A stretch of DNA of 64,000 bases from Crocodylus rhombifer (Eukaryota; Chordata; Crocodylia; Crocodylidae), in contig JAVSML010025230.1 of assembly GCA_038503035.1 (NCBI GenBank), positions 1 through 64,000 of the forward strand. Reading direction: 5' to 3'. Shown one piece after another: positions 1 to 9,423 of the stretch; the stretch's first letter is position 1; every line of letters begins with the position of its first letter. Below the pieces are notes generated by a model. The model was not told where the DNA came from. It was given only the letters and a program-made list of their open reading frames with translations, and did not search any database. The position numbers were made by a program, and so were the translations under genes.

Positions 1-785
1 GGGGTGTATGAAGAGACAGAGATGGGGATTAGGGATGGTAGAGTGATCCAGGTAGAAGAGGTCACCAAAGCCAGGCTTAGAGCTCCTCAGCCCCCCTAGA
101 GCAGCCTGTGCAGAGGAAGGCCAGCCTAGAAAGGAAAGGACTTGCCCAACCCTGTCCCCGATCCCCAGTTAAGGGCTTTCTAAGAAAGGTATGAGGATTG
201 TTGGGGCCTGGGCACAGGAGCAGGGAGCAGAACATTTACGTCTAGCACTGCTCAGAGCCACAAAGCTGAGGGTGAGATAGTTGCAGCTGGACTCATGTCC
301 TGGTGCCGGGATGGAGCTGCTGCTGGAAGGGAGCTAGTGGGGGCAGGCAGGGGCTGTGGGTCAGGAGGGAGGGCCACTGGTGAGGCTGTGGATTAGGAGT
401 GAGTAACAAGGGGAGGTGCAGGGCACCAGCATATCAGTGTTGTTCAGTGCCCCACATCCTACTGAGTGAAGGAGGCAGGGGCAGCTCTGATTTTTCTATG
501 ATAAAAAAACAAAAGTCAACCCCAAAGTATATCAATATTTTGAATTCATTTTGTTATGATGATAGAGGCTCTGGTAGGGTTCCAAATTGCTTTAAGCTTG
601 TAAATATATTAATAAAAGAGTGCCCAACTGATCTCTCTCTATATAGTTGTGTTTCATTTTAATCATGGAAGAACATGAATTTGGGGTATTTTAATAAGAT
701 GGGTTATCAGAGAATTTGCAATTTTTAAACAGGGAACACCAAGATCTTTGCTGGTGAGGCAAGTGGTGGGACCTGGGCAGAGGAG
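1..785. other. Unassigned non-repetitive-looking stretch
   Basis: No gene or recognisable mobile element is visible. The left half is fairly GC-rich. The part after about 500 is AT-rich and holds an AATAAA hexamer at 611-616, followed by a pyrimidine-rich run (ctctctct). That arrangement would fit the 3' end of a transcript or the end of an LTR. No matching LTR partner, primer-binding site or coding sequence is visible, so neither reading is supported. Short open frames here overlap on both strands and look like chance. Confidence 0.4.
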
Positions 786-985
786 TCTGCACCTGGCCAG
801 CACTGGGGACCCAGCTGGAGGGCAGATGAGGTGACTGACCTCCTGGTCATTTGGGACCAGGAGGACATATTTTGACAGTTTAAAGTGGACCACCACAACA
901 AGTCCATCTTCTGGGCGATAGCTGCACAGATGGCAGGGCAGGAGCACCAGAAGACGTAAAAGCAGTGCTGCATGAAGGCCAACTG
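786..985 (+). pseudogene. Decayed Myb/SANT-like DNA-binding domain (trihelix type)
   Basis: One plus-strand frame starting at 822 reads like a Myb/SANT-like domain of the kind found in PIF/Harbinger-associated proteins and in the many 'Myb/SANT-like domain-containing' reptile proteins. It begins ADEVTDLLVIWDQEDIF, continues after a stop with QFKVDHHNKSIFWAIAAQMA, then GQEHQKT, a second stop, and KQCCMKAN. The family pattern is acidic helix - L - I/V - W, then N-x-x-(V/I)-(Y/F), IA-x-x-M-x-x-x-G-(H/Y)-x-R/K-T, and QC-x-x-K-x-K/A-N, which fits closely. In-frame stops at 873-875 (TGA) and 957-959 (TAA) make it non-functional. No further family resemblance is seen downstream of about 985. It could derive from a Harbinger-type transposon or from a retrocopy of a host gene. 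The fold assignment rests on motif reading alone. Confidence 0.6.
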
Positions 986-1735
986 TCCAGCCACGGCCCA
1001 CTGGCAGCTGGTGCAGAGGTGCAGATGGCTCTGCTACAGTGCCCATACCACAGTCCAAGCAGCCATGCGGTCCCCATCTGGGCCAAGCAGGTGCGCAGCC
1101 ATGGGGCTGAAGGTCCAAGGGGATGGATTCTGTTGCAGGTGACAGCAGGTCACAGCCAGGCAGCAATGGTCACAGCCACTACCAGACTGCTGCAGTGGAC
1201 AGAGCGTGCAGGGTCCTCTCTAGGTTAGGCCTGCTTCAGCAGTCCAGCTGGCACAAGGGGTAGTGTCCACAGACACCAACTTGCCAGGTCTCAGAAGCTC
1301 CTGAGGGCAAGCAGCCCTGAGCTGCTCACCAGGAAAGTTTTTTTTATAGTGCTGGGACCAATACAGGTGCTGGCCCCAGCCTCTAGCTCTCCCTGGCTGA
1401 AGATCTGGGAGGAGCTGGGCAGGTTCCATTTGGCCCAAGTGGCATAATTAGAGTCCCCACTAAAGTGCATATTCAGGCACCTGTGCTGAGTCACAAATCT
1501 CCAGCACAAATTTGTGCTGTTGCTATTTGAGCTTCTGCAAGCACATGTGCTTGCATGTATGGACATACCCAATGGGAGCAGTTCAGAGCAGGGCTGCTCC
1601 TGCCCTGCTCTGCCCCGTACAGCAGCCACAGGGAGCTCCAGGCTCCCCCAGGTTCCAGCCCAAGGCTGGCAGAGGGCACAGAGGGAGGTCTCCAGGCTCC
1701 TGGGTAGCTGCTTGCTGCCCTGCACCCTGATCTGG
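986..1735. other. GC-rich unassigned sequence
   Basis: GC-rich DNA directly follows the Myb/SANT-like remnant. Open frames overlap on both strands with no conserved motifs, as expected from high GC and few stops. It may be the rest of the mobile element or retrocopy that supplied the Myb/SANT-like fragment. I see no terminal repeats to bound it. Confidence 0.35.
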
Positions 1736-2010
1736 CAGGAGTGGGAGCTGTCTGGGAGCTTAGACAGCTGCCTGCCAGCCCTGCATCTCAATTTGGGGTG
1801 CAGACAGCTCCCTAACCTCTGCAGGTCAGGTCGTTGGGCTGGCAGGCAGCTTTCTGGCTAGTAGAGCAGCTCCTAGCTCCCTGTCCCCAACCCCCTGCAG
1901 ATCGCACACAGGGCTGGCAGGCAGCTGTCTGGGAGCTGGGACAGCTCCCTGCTTCCTGTGCCATGCACACTGAAATGCAGGGCTGGCAGGCAGCTGCCCG
2001 GGAGGCGGGA
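1736..2010. repeat. GC-rich minisatellite, units ~70-75 bp
   Basis: The phrase gggctggcaggcagc starts at 1836, 1911 and 1980, giving periods of 75 and 69 bp. Each is followed by diverged text of the form tgtctgggagc...acagctccctg. An inverted version (cagctgcctgccagccctgcat) lies near 1769-1790, so the block also has dyad symmetry. The array stops where the CR1 fragment begins at about 2011. Copies have diverged, so this is an old array, perhaps internal to a GC-rich DNA element. Confidence 0.7.
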
Positions 2011-2657
2011 CAGTCACTATTGATTCCAAGATGAACATGGGCCGGCAGTGTGGGGACACAGTCAGGAAGGCCAACCACACCTTGTCATGCCTCCATAGAT
2101 GCATCACGAGCAGGTCCGAGGAGGTGATCCTCCCCATCTATATGACATTGGTCAGGCCACAGCTGGAGTACTGCATTCAGTTCTGGGCACCACACTTCAG
2201 GAGGGATGTGGATAGCATATAGAGGGTCCAGAGGAGGGCCACTCATATGATCAAGGGGCAGCAGGGTAGGCCTTATGAGGAGAGACTACGAGACATGAAC
2301 CTGTTCAGCCTACACAAAAGAAGGCTGAGAGAGAATCTGGTGGCCACCTACAAACTTGCCAAGGAAGACCAGCAGGCAGTGGGAGAGTTCCTGTTCCCCT
2401 GAGCACTACCGGGAGTTGCAAGGAATAACGGCCAGAAGCTGACTGAGAGTAGGTTAAGGCTAGACATCAGGAGGTGCTACTTTACGGTCACGGTGGCTAG
2501 GAGCTGGAACCAACTTCCTAGGGACTTGGTGCTCGTCCCTACCCCGGGGATCTTCAACAGGAGGCTAGACAATCACCTAGTCAGGGTTTTTTGACCCCAG
2601 CATTCTTTCCTGCCCATGGCCCTGTCCCTTCCGACCCTACCAACTATGAAACTATAA
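2011..2657 (+). mobile_element. CR1 LINE, 5'-truncated 3' fragment
   Basis: This is the C-terminal part of the CR1 ORF2 and the 3' end, in plus orientation. The readable start includes DSKMNMG..., followed by TLSCLHRCITSRSEEVILPIYMTLVRPQLEYCIQFWAPHFRRD, the standard CR1 'PLY..LVRP.LEYC.QFW.P' block. After a stop at 2221 the text continues as RVQRRATHMI and RPYEERLRDMNLFSLHKRRL. The copy ends in ...ccgaccctaccaactatgaaactata, a CR1 3' terminus. Several in-frame stops make it dead. Upstream RT and endonuclease sequence is missing, the usual result of incomplete reverse transcription. Confidence 0.93.
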
Positions 2658-2708
2658 CAGTTGCCCCACTCCCACTACCTGGCTTGATTGGGAGCTAATT
2701 CTCCTGGT

Positions 2709-2870
2709 CAACTGTCTACATGTGCACTACTGGAAAACACCTAATGTGTGGTTAATCTAGTACCTGTATCTAGAGGTACTAGCAAACCACACAGACTAAT
2801 TTACTGCACAGTGATGCTTTATCGCACATTAGATTAGTCTAATGCACAATAAAGTGTCTCATGTAGATGC
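2709..2870. mobile_element. Palindrome-rich MITE-like element
   Basis: Three nested dyads are visible. The outer arms are tctacatg at 2715-2722 and catgtaga at 2860-2867. The central arms are 2745-2765 and 2774-2793 (tgtgtggtt..tagtacct against its complement) with an 8-nt loop. A third hairpin lies around gcacattaga-ttag-tctaatgc, 2824-2845. The whole can fold on itself, as a miniature inverted-repeat DNA element would. It lies about 50 bp after the CR1 3' end. No target-site duplication was established and the exact ends are uncertain. Confidence 0.5.
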
Positions 2871-3944
2871 ATCTTTTGAAATACATCATCCTTTACTTAA
2901 GAACTATCATTCTGATACTCTCTTCCACATAGGAAGAGAATATTAAAAAAAGTGTTTGATCCATTAGACACAGTTAGGAACTAGTTCTCTTTGATTTTTA
3001 AAGTTTCACAACTGATCAACATTTGATTCCAGTCTATTGCAGTAAACATCATCAGTAATAAAGCTGCTTTACTTTGTTACAGTTCAAAACAAACTTGTCT
3101 TTAATGACATATACAGGATTGCCATACTTGTGACATAAAGGATGTAGGCAGCTAGCTGTAATTCCTTTTTGTATTCTTGGCTTATTGATCCACAGAGCAA
3201 GACTGCAATAAACTCTTATAGAGTATGCCACATATATTGCATTTAGGCAGAAGACACATAATCCACATCTAACAAATATTGAAGTATATCTAGAAGCATG
3301 TATCATTCTGAGATAGTTTAGAAATGTGTTTTTCTTACCTGTGGAATTTTTAATGGGCACAATGTCACACGTAATAACATACAAAGCCAATATTAATTCA
3401 GAGTATATAAAACACAAAACAATATGCAATTCATGGTAACATATCAAAATCACAAAGTGTTTTTCCATATATTGCATTATCTCTATATATCATATATTAT
3501 ATATAATACAGTATATATATTATATACATATTATTTCCATATAGAATACATTATAGTCAACATATCTTTATATTTTAAATTTATATATTTACATGTACTT
3601 CAAAATTACATTGTTGCATAAATTATCCAAAAAGGGACTTTTAAACCTGTTAGACATATTAGCATATTGTTTTGCTTAAGCTTTTAGAGCACTCGCTGGA
3701 AATATTTTTTTAATAGATTAGTGGTCACCCTGATATCAAAGTTATAAATAGTTCAGTACATTTGTGGGAAGATGCTAAACTACATTTAAAATAATACCGG
3801 AATAGAACTTCTTAATGAATATCTGATGCCCTAAGCAACAAATAAACTATGGAAGTGATACAGATAGAATGTATACCCAATGAGGAAAAAAGCACTTAAT
3901 GTAACTGATGTTACCTATTTAAATAGAAGCTTCAGGACTGATTA
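2871..3944. other. AT-rich intergenic sequence with a TA-rich tract
   Basis: No gene or known repeat is recognised. An almost pure A/T tract with alternating tata lies at about 3478-3600. A 141-residue open frame on the minus strand at 3052-3477 has a composition expected of AT-rich noncoding DNA and no domain I can name. Confidence 0.4.
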
Positions 3945-4276
3945 ATGGCAGAGAGCAAAAGAAGAAAGCCGGCACTTTTAGTCAAGATCAACAAAGAACG
4001 AGAGAAAAGAATCTGAAAAGCCGGAGCAACAGTCAAGAATGAAGTAAAAGTTGCTTTTAGCTTTGGCTATTGTTATAATTATGTTGTTATTTACTTCTAC
4101 CTCAAATAATACAAGACCCAAATTGTGGAGACATGTAATACTACAGATACCAAGAAAAAAATCAGAAGCTTCACTTGAACTTCAAGCCTATTCTAAGTCT
4201 ATTGTAAGCAAGTTAAAACTACATGATCAGCCAAATATTCCATACACGTGATTGCTTTTTAATATAATAAAGGAGT
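3945..4276 (+). other. Unexplained small ORF with a membrane segment, possible broken gene 5' end or terminal exon
   Basis: From 4051 an open frame runs to a stop at 4249-4251. It begins KLLLALAIVIIMLLF, one hydrophobic segment of about 15 residues preceded by lysine, and goes on through a polar tail containing TRPKLWRHVILQIPRKKSEA. In the same frame an ATG at 4039 is followed by AAG and then TAA at 4045-4047. One stop codon therefore separates a start from what would be a type II membrane protein N-terminus. The text before 4061 (ttgcttttag) also resembles a splice acceptor. An AATAAA-like signal (aataaagg) lies at 4266-4273, just before a CR1 tail. Upstream sequence from 3945 is purine-rich like a 5' UTR. 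I do not recognise the protein. It could be a retrocopy, a diverged exon or chance. Confidence 0.25.
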
Positions 4277-4284
4277 CTTCGACT

Positions 4285-4483
4285 TCATAGAGTCACAGAT
4301 GTAGGGTTGGAAGGGACCTAAGTAGGTTATCAAGTCCAACCCCCTGCCATGGGCAGGAGAGAATACTGGCCTATTACCCCAGCTAAGCAACTGTCAAGCC
4401 TCCTATTAAGGACCCCCAAGGTAGGAGCCAGCATCTCTTCCCTTGGAAGTTGGTTCCAGATCCTAGCCACCCTGCTCAATACA
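4285..4483 (-). mobile_element. CR1 LINE 3' tail fragment
   Basis: This is the reverse complement of a CR1 3' end: catagagtcac...agggttggaagggaccta, then the 'tcaagtccaaccccctgccatgggcagg' block and 'gacccccaaggtaggagc...' leading towards the coding end. Only about 200 bp of the 3' end are present. It abuts the possible gene fragment on its left, whose polyadenylation-like signal ends about 12 bp before it. Confidence 0.9.
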
Positions 4484-4589
4484 CAAGACCTAGCTACTAC
4501 ATAAAAACTTAACTAGCAGCAATTAAAACCTACAAAACCAAGTTAAGGAGAAGATAGAATCAATACAGACAGTCAACTGCCCCAAGACA

Positions 4590-5221
4590 GAGACAGTCTT
4601 GGCATGAGTTTTGTCTGTCAGCAGCTAGGGGTGCAGGGCCCCAGAACCCCCCTGCACCGATCTCCTTGACAGCTGCCAGGCATCACAGCAGGGGCCACCA
4701 CCCCTGCAGCTGTCACCCTGCTGCACCTTATCACACGCAGTGTCACCCATGGCATGAGTTTTGCTTGTCCGCAGCTTGAGGTGCAGTTCCCCCCAAATCC
4801 CTGCACCTTGAAACTTGGCAGGCTTTGTGGCCTCAGTAACAGATACCATCCCTGCAGTTTTCACCCTGCTGTAGCATAACACACAGCCGTGACAGGAGTT
4901 TGGCTTTCACGAATTTGGGGTACAGTTCCCCCCAAGCCCCTGCACTGATCTTCTTGAACCTTGGCAGGTTTCATGCTCTCCATAGAGGCTACCATTCCTG
5001 CAAGTTTCATCCAAATTGGACACAAATCAACAAAGTTATAGATATTTCATTGATTCCCCATTTTACCCTATGGCAGGATCTCGGAAGCTGCTCCAAAGCT
5101 TCGGAGCTGCTTTGGCTGGATTGAGGTGGAAACCCAGTCTGGATCTCTAGATCAGATTGCAGCCATCTGAAGCAGCAGGATCTGAAGCTGGATCGGATCG
5201 CTGCCGACTCGCACAGGCCTA
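4590..5221. mobile_element. hAT-like non-autonomous element, left end not found, with tandem internal repeats
   Basis: The right end reads ...ctgccgactcgcacaggccta, matching the 'taggcctgtgcgag' type terminus shared in variant form by the elements at 13765, 29932 and 62011. The body is three diverged tandem units starting near 4603, 4752 and 4892. Each opens with ca(t/g)gagttt..., goes on with ...gcagctt-gaggtgcagttcccccc and contains cttggcaggcttt. The same module occurs once inside the element at 29932-30677 (about 30361-30540), which has different ends. No left terminus or 8-bp duplication was found, so this copy is probably truncated. Confidence 0.65.
4603..5030. repeat. Tandem module of ~140-148 bp, three diverged units
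   Basis: Unit starts at about 4603, 4752 and 4892 give periods of 149 and 140 bp. Shared phrases are the gagtttt..tg opening, the gcagttcccccc(a/c)a phrase, and 'aaccttggcaggctt...' followed by 'accatccctgcagttttca'. The last unit runs on into caaattggacacaaatcaac and 'aaagttatagatatttcattgattcccc', the text that precedes the element's right arm. Confidence 0.65.
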
Positions 5222-8175
5222 GTAGACATGCCAATGTTTTTGTACAATATCTGTTTGTGGCTAACAGATCATTTTGAATTGTATAAAAGAATCCTTTTCC
5301 TTTGTGTGAAAAAAGCCCTGAATTTCTACAGTGAAAAGCTGCTTAATGACAATCAAATGTATAAAGTACACTTGAGCACTAAAATGCAAGCTAATAGTCT
5401 GGTCAATCTAAATACTCTGGTAATGTAGACATAATTCATTGATTGGGATAGTGAAAAATGTGTGGTAGGGATTTCTTTTAAACTCTAGAAAATGTATTAA
5501 CTAGGGTTTCTGTAGCACCCTCTCTTTGCCATTTTAATCTCTAGAATATACTTCATCTCCTGAGGCTCATGTTGGTGCTGAGTTCTTTTTTTACCCATCC
5601 CACATTTTGTGATTCCACAAAAATTGTTTAACAAAAGTATCCTAATGTTTTTTCAATTTTTTCTCTCATGGAGAGGGGAGATGAAGGTGGTTGCGGGGGC
5701 CAGGGTGGAGAAGGGCAATTTCCTTCTTATCCAGCTCTAAAATGTAGGCTTGCTACCTGTAGCAATGCCATAATTAGACAGAGTTCCTAACATCTGTGCC
5801 TGGGACAACTGCCTCGGAAGTCTTGCAAAGAGTATGCTTAAGAAAAGGCTTGCTGTAGAAGAAGAAACAGAAAAGCAGTTTGGTAGGAGGAGGGAAGAAA
5901 AGACATTTAGCTTCAGAGTCTGCTATCAGTCCTATCAGCTCATTGGACCAATATTTTCTTTCAGATGCCTGCTCTACATAAGCTGGGGGGGGGAAAGAAA
6001 GGACCCCTTTTTCTTGGAAAGAAGAAAAAAGGGCCCGTGGAACAGACAAAGCTAAAAGGAACATTTCAAATTTTAAGAAACACAGTTACCTTAGCTTAGA
6101 TACATCTACAGAATGCATTATCTCCCACCACTTTTTTCCTGCGGTAGCCTTTTGATGAGATTGCATAGAAATAAATGTAGACATAATTTGATGTGCAGAA
6201 CTTTTGTTACCAGCAAGAAATAAGAGGACTTTTAGATTCCTGGCTAAGTGTGAAGTGCTGACAGCTGGGTTGAGGAGGAGGAACAAAACAAAACACACTT
6301 TACTTGTTTAGTACAAGAATGGAGGTTGATGGAGAAAATATGAATCTATTATAACAACAACAAACCTGTATTAGCAAAAAGAGTACACACGGGGCTCTCT
6401 CATTCAATGTAATATAATAAGCAGAATATGTAAGCAGAAGTCCTGTGATGAACACGTATGAGTTACTGAGGAAGTCTTCATGTCACTGAGCAAGAAATGG
6501 AACCATAAGAAGTTAAAGTTACTTTTCAAAAGTACCAGATAGGCAGTTAGGCCAGGTACAGACATTACACTTTTACCAGTATAAGTGATCAGAAACTGGT
6601 TTATGCCCATAACAGAAGTTTGGTGCACACACATTGGTTTTAAAATGGTGGAACCTGGTCTAAGATTTGCACCTCCCACCAAAAGGGGTATGCGTGTTCT
6701 GTTCACTACTGATGTAAACTATGCTGTATACAGAAAACCGCATAACTTAGATTGATTCCACCTCAAGCTTTTTGAATGTCTGAACCTTCCTTAAAGTTAA
6801 CAGTAAATGAGATTATTCAGCATCTCTGAAGTCAGGCCCTGCTTGACTTATCTAACTCAGCCAGACAATCAGCGGTGATCCAGTAAGAGGACTAAGGTCT
6901 CCTATTTCCTAATTATTACCCTCCTTGCCTGCCTTATGGTGATAGATAATATTTAGTTTGTATTTGCTTGTCTGTTAAAGATTGGAATATAATAATTAAG
7001 GAGAACCCATAAAACAGAGCTAGAGAAGGTTAACAGAGGAAAAAAAAAAAACAGCAGAGAAGGTCAGCCAGTAATGATGTAGGTCACCTACATCATTCAA
7101 AATGTATATCAGGTATTCATGGATGAAGTCCATAGCTTTTTCTCCAGATATTTAGATTAACCCAATTCAAAACTGATTGATTTTTGTAGAATATTTCTTT
7201 CCCCTACTGCTATAACAGAAGCTTTTAGTAAAGAAACCTAAACATGCTACTATTTTAGTCATTGTACAATCTAATAATAATGGAAATCATTTGGATACTT
7301 ATATTTCAGAAGGCTTTTAAGTTATAGATTCTTCATTCCAAAAAAAAAAAATGTAAATTGAAATCTGTTTTGTTAAAACTAAACTCTTTGTACAAAAATA
7401 TGTAAGTAATGGCATTATTATGGTAAAGATAAATTCTGCCTTACCTTCATTTGCATTTTTTAATCTACCAGCCACAATAGCGCACCTTGAATACAACCGA
7501 ATTTGCTCTACTGATTTCTTTGCCATCCATACAAATGCACTCCACATTTTACTACTAAGATTTTCTTGCTTGAAAGAGTATATTTATATGCACTGAGTGG
7601 CACAGAGAAATTAAAACTAGACATACAGGCCAAGTACAGACATTCAAAAAGCCCAAGGTGGAAGCGCTCTAAATATCATTACTTTCCTCAAAGAAGAGTA
7701 ATTAGCCTGTGAGCAATTAGAATCGACGTTAACTCTGATGGCTTAGAAATGGTATTTAAAGGTTTGCTTTTTAGAAATCGACTTATATGCATTAGAATGG
7801 TTAGGATGGGCAGCAGGGTTTAATTGATTTTTAAAAGCCTGGGTCTTACACAGTTTCTCAGCCTTCAGAAGCAGATAGGCTGACTAACACAACAGGGCAA
7901 ATGGATACACACACAGTGTGAGAAACTGGGGGCATATACCACACTGTTCCATAATATGCAATAAGGTGGCACCAGCTCTCAAGGCCCCAAAGCAGGGGGC
8001 CAGAGTTTTCCAGGTTTGGGGGAACAGGCCAAATTAGGATACCAGTAAAGCCCCAAATTAGGATACGGACATGTGATAAGTTTATGAAAATGGGATTTTG
8101 GTTGAGAACATAGGACGTGGACAGTGTGTTGAACACAGAGAGACCAATCAGCAATAGCCACAGATGAAGAGTCAT
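5222..8175. other. Unassigned, mostly AT-rich sequence
   Basis: No gene is supported. Two short phrases recur: ggccaggtacagacatt at 6550-6566 and ggccaagtacagacatt at 7628-7644, which differ at one base. They probably mark the ends of two copies of a small element. A purine-rich block at about 5985-6055 contains (g)gacc..tggaacagacaa text that recurs near 10606-10640. An A-run lies at 7038-7051. Everything else appears unique by eye. Confidence 0.4.
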
Positions 8176-8252
8176 CATAGATTCATAGATATTAGGGCTG
8201 GAAGGAACCTCGAAGATCATCAAGTCCAGCCCCCTGCCCCAGGGGCAGGAAG

Positions 8253-8969
8253 TCAGCTAGGGTGAAAGGATCCCAGCAAGATAAGCATCCACGCATTTCT
8301 TGAATAAGTCCAGAGTAAGCGCCTGCACCACCTTTGGAGGGAGTCTATTCCAGGTCTCGGGGGCTTGGGCACTAAAGATTTTTTTCTTATGTCCAGCCTA
8401 AAACAGTCTTGTAGGAGTTTATGACCATTGGTCCTTGTTTTTCCTTGGGGTGCTCTGGTGAACAGACCTTCTCCCAGATTCTGATGAATATCCCTTGTGT
8501 ACTTATAGGTAGCCACCAGTTTCCCCCTGAGCCTGCACTTTTCCAGACTGAAGAGTCCCATGGCTCTCAGCCTCTCTTCATAGGGCCTATTATCTTGCCC
8601 TCTGATCATGTACGTGGCTCTCCTCTGGACTCTGTCAAGCTTCTTGAAATTCTTCTTGAATTGCAGAGCCCAGAACTGGATGCAGTATTCCAGCTGTGGC
8701 CTCACCAAGAATGAGTAAAGTGGGAAGATGACATCCTGAGCTTTACTTGAGAAGCGTTTATAGATCCAAGCCAGGGTTTTGTTTGCTTTACCAGCTGCAA
8801 CATCACATTGGTGGCTCATGTTCATCTGGTGGTCAGTCATGACCCCCAAGTCTCTTTTAGCTGTGGTGCTAGCAAACATAGTGCTGCAGAACCTATAAGT
8901 ATGCTGCAAGGAGGGAGGGAGGTTTCTGAGGTGAACTACCTTGCATTTATCAGTATTGAAAGTCATCAA
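8253..8969 (-). pseudogene. CR1 ORF2 C-terminal region, longest open piece of this copy (238 aa)
   Basis: This frame covers the region just after the polymerase active site to the C-terminus. It starts at MMTFNTDKCKVVHL, which corresponds to CR1 '[13 protein letters not shown]', and continues with KRDLGVMTDHQMNMSHQCD. The conserved PLYSFLVRPQLEYCIQFWA and GLFSLEKCRLRGKLVATYKY blocks follow. No stop interrupts it, but it is only the tail of a broken LINE protein. The active site lies upstream and is damaged. It is not a host gene. Confidence 0.85.
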
Positions 8970-9048
8970 GTTTGTGTTCCCTCACTTACTAAGCTTATCC
9001 AAATCAGCCTGGATCAATAGCCTGTCCTCAGGTGTCTATGCTATGCCC

Positions 9049-9423
9049 CAAAGATTAGTGTTATCGGCAAACTTAGCCAGTACACCTCTTTCACTAGTGT
9101 CCACATCATTGATAAAGATGTTGAAGAGAACCGGTCCAAGGACAGGGCCTTGGGAGATGCCACTGGTCACAGAGTGCTATAATGACTTGCTGCCATCAAC
9201 CACTACTCTCTGGGTCCAACCTTGGAGCCAATTTCCCAGCCTCTGAACTGTGGTGTAGCCGAGGTCATACCTGGCCAATTTTTCCATGAGGTGGTCATGG
9301 GACACCACATCAAACGCTTTTTTAAAGTCCAGGTATATGACATCAATCACAAAAGATTAATGTTATTGGCAAACTTAGCCAGTGCACTTCTGACACCAGT
9401 GTCCACATCATTAATAAAGATGA
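9049..9423 (-). repeat. FADD-box segment present twice inside one CR1 copy
   Basis: The segment at 9049-9121 (caaagattagtgttatcggcaaacttagcc..., ending tccacatcattgataaagatg) recurs at 9350-9423 as caaaagattaatgttattgg... with the same ending. The two match over about 73 bp with scattered differences. The second copy (cttctgacaccagtgtcc) resembles the CR1 at 40192 more than the first copy does. It sits where CR1 should have the 'ccccattgtccaggtgataggtcacctgg' stretch, which is absent. Confidence 0.8.

Noticed and set aside
500..665. AATAAA followed by pyrimidine-rich text as a retroviral LTR end
   Set aside because: No second LTR, no primer-binding site and no gag/pol/env-like coding sequence in the window.
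663..1861. Several long overlapping frames on both strands (up to 167 aa)
   Set aside because: They overlap in many frames within GC-rich DNA and show no conserved blocks. Only the Myb/SANT-like frame has a recognisable pattern.
4603..5030. Tandem ~145-bp units as a CRISPR-like array
   Set aside because: Units are diverged and have no constant repeat with unique spacers. The block is inside a eukaryotic hAT-like element.
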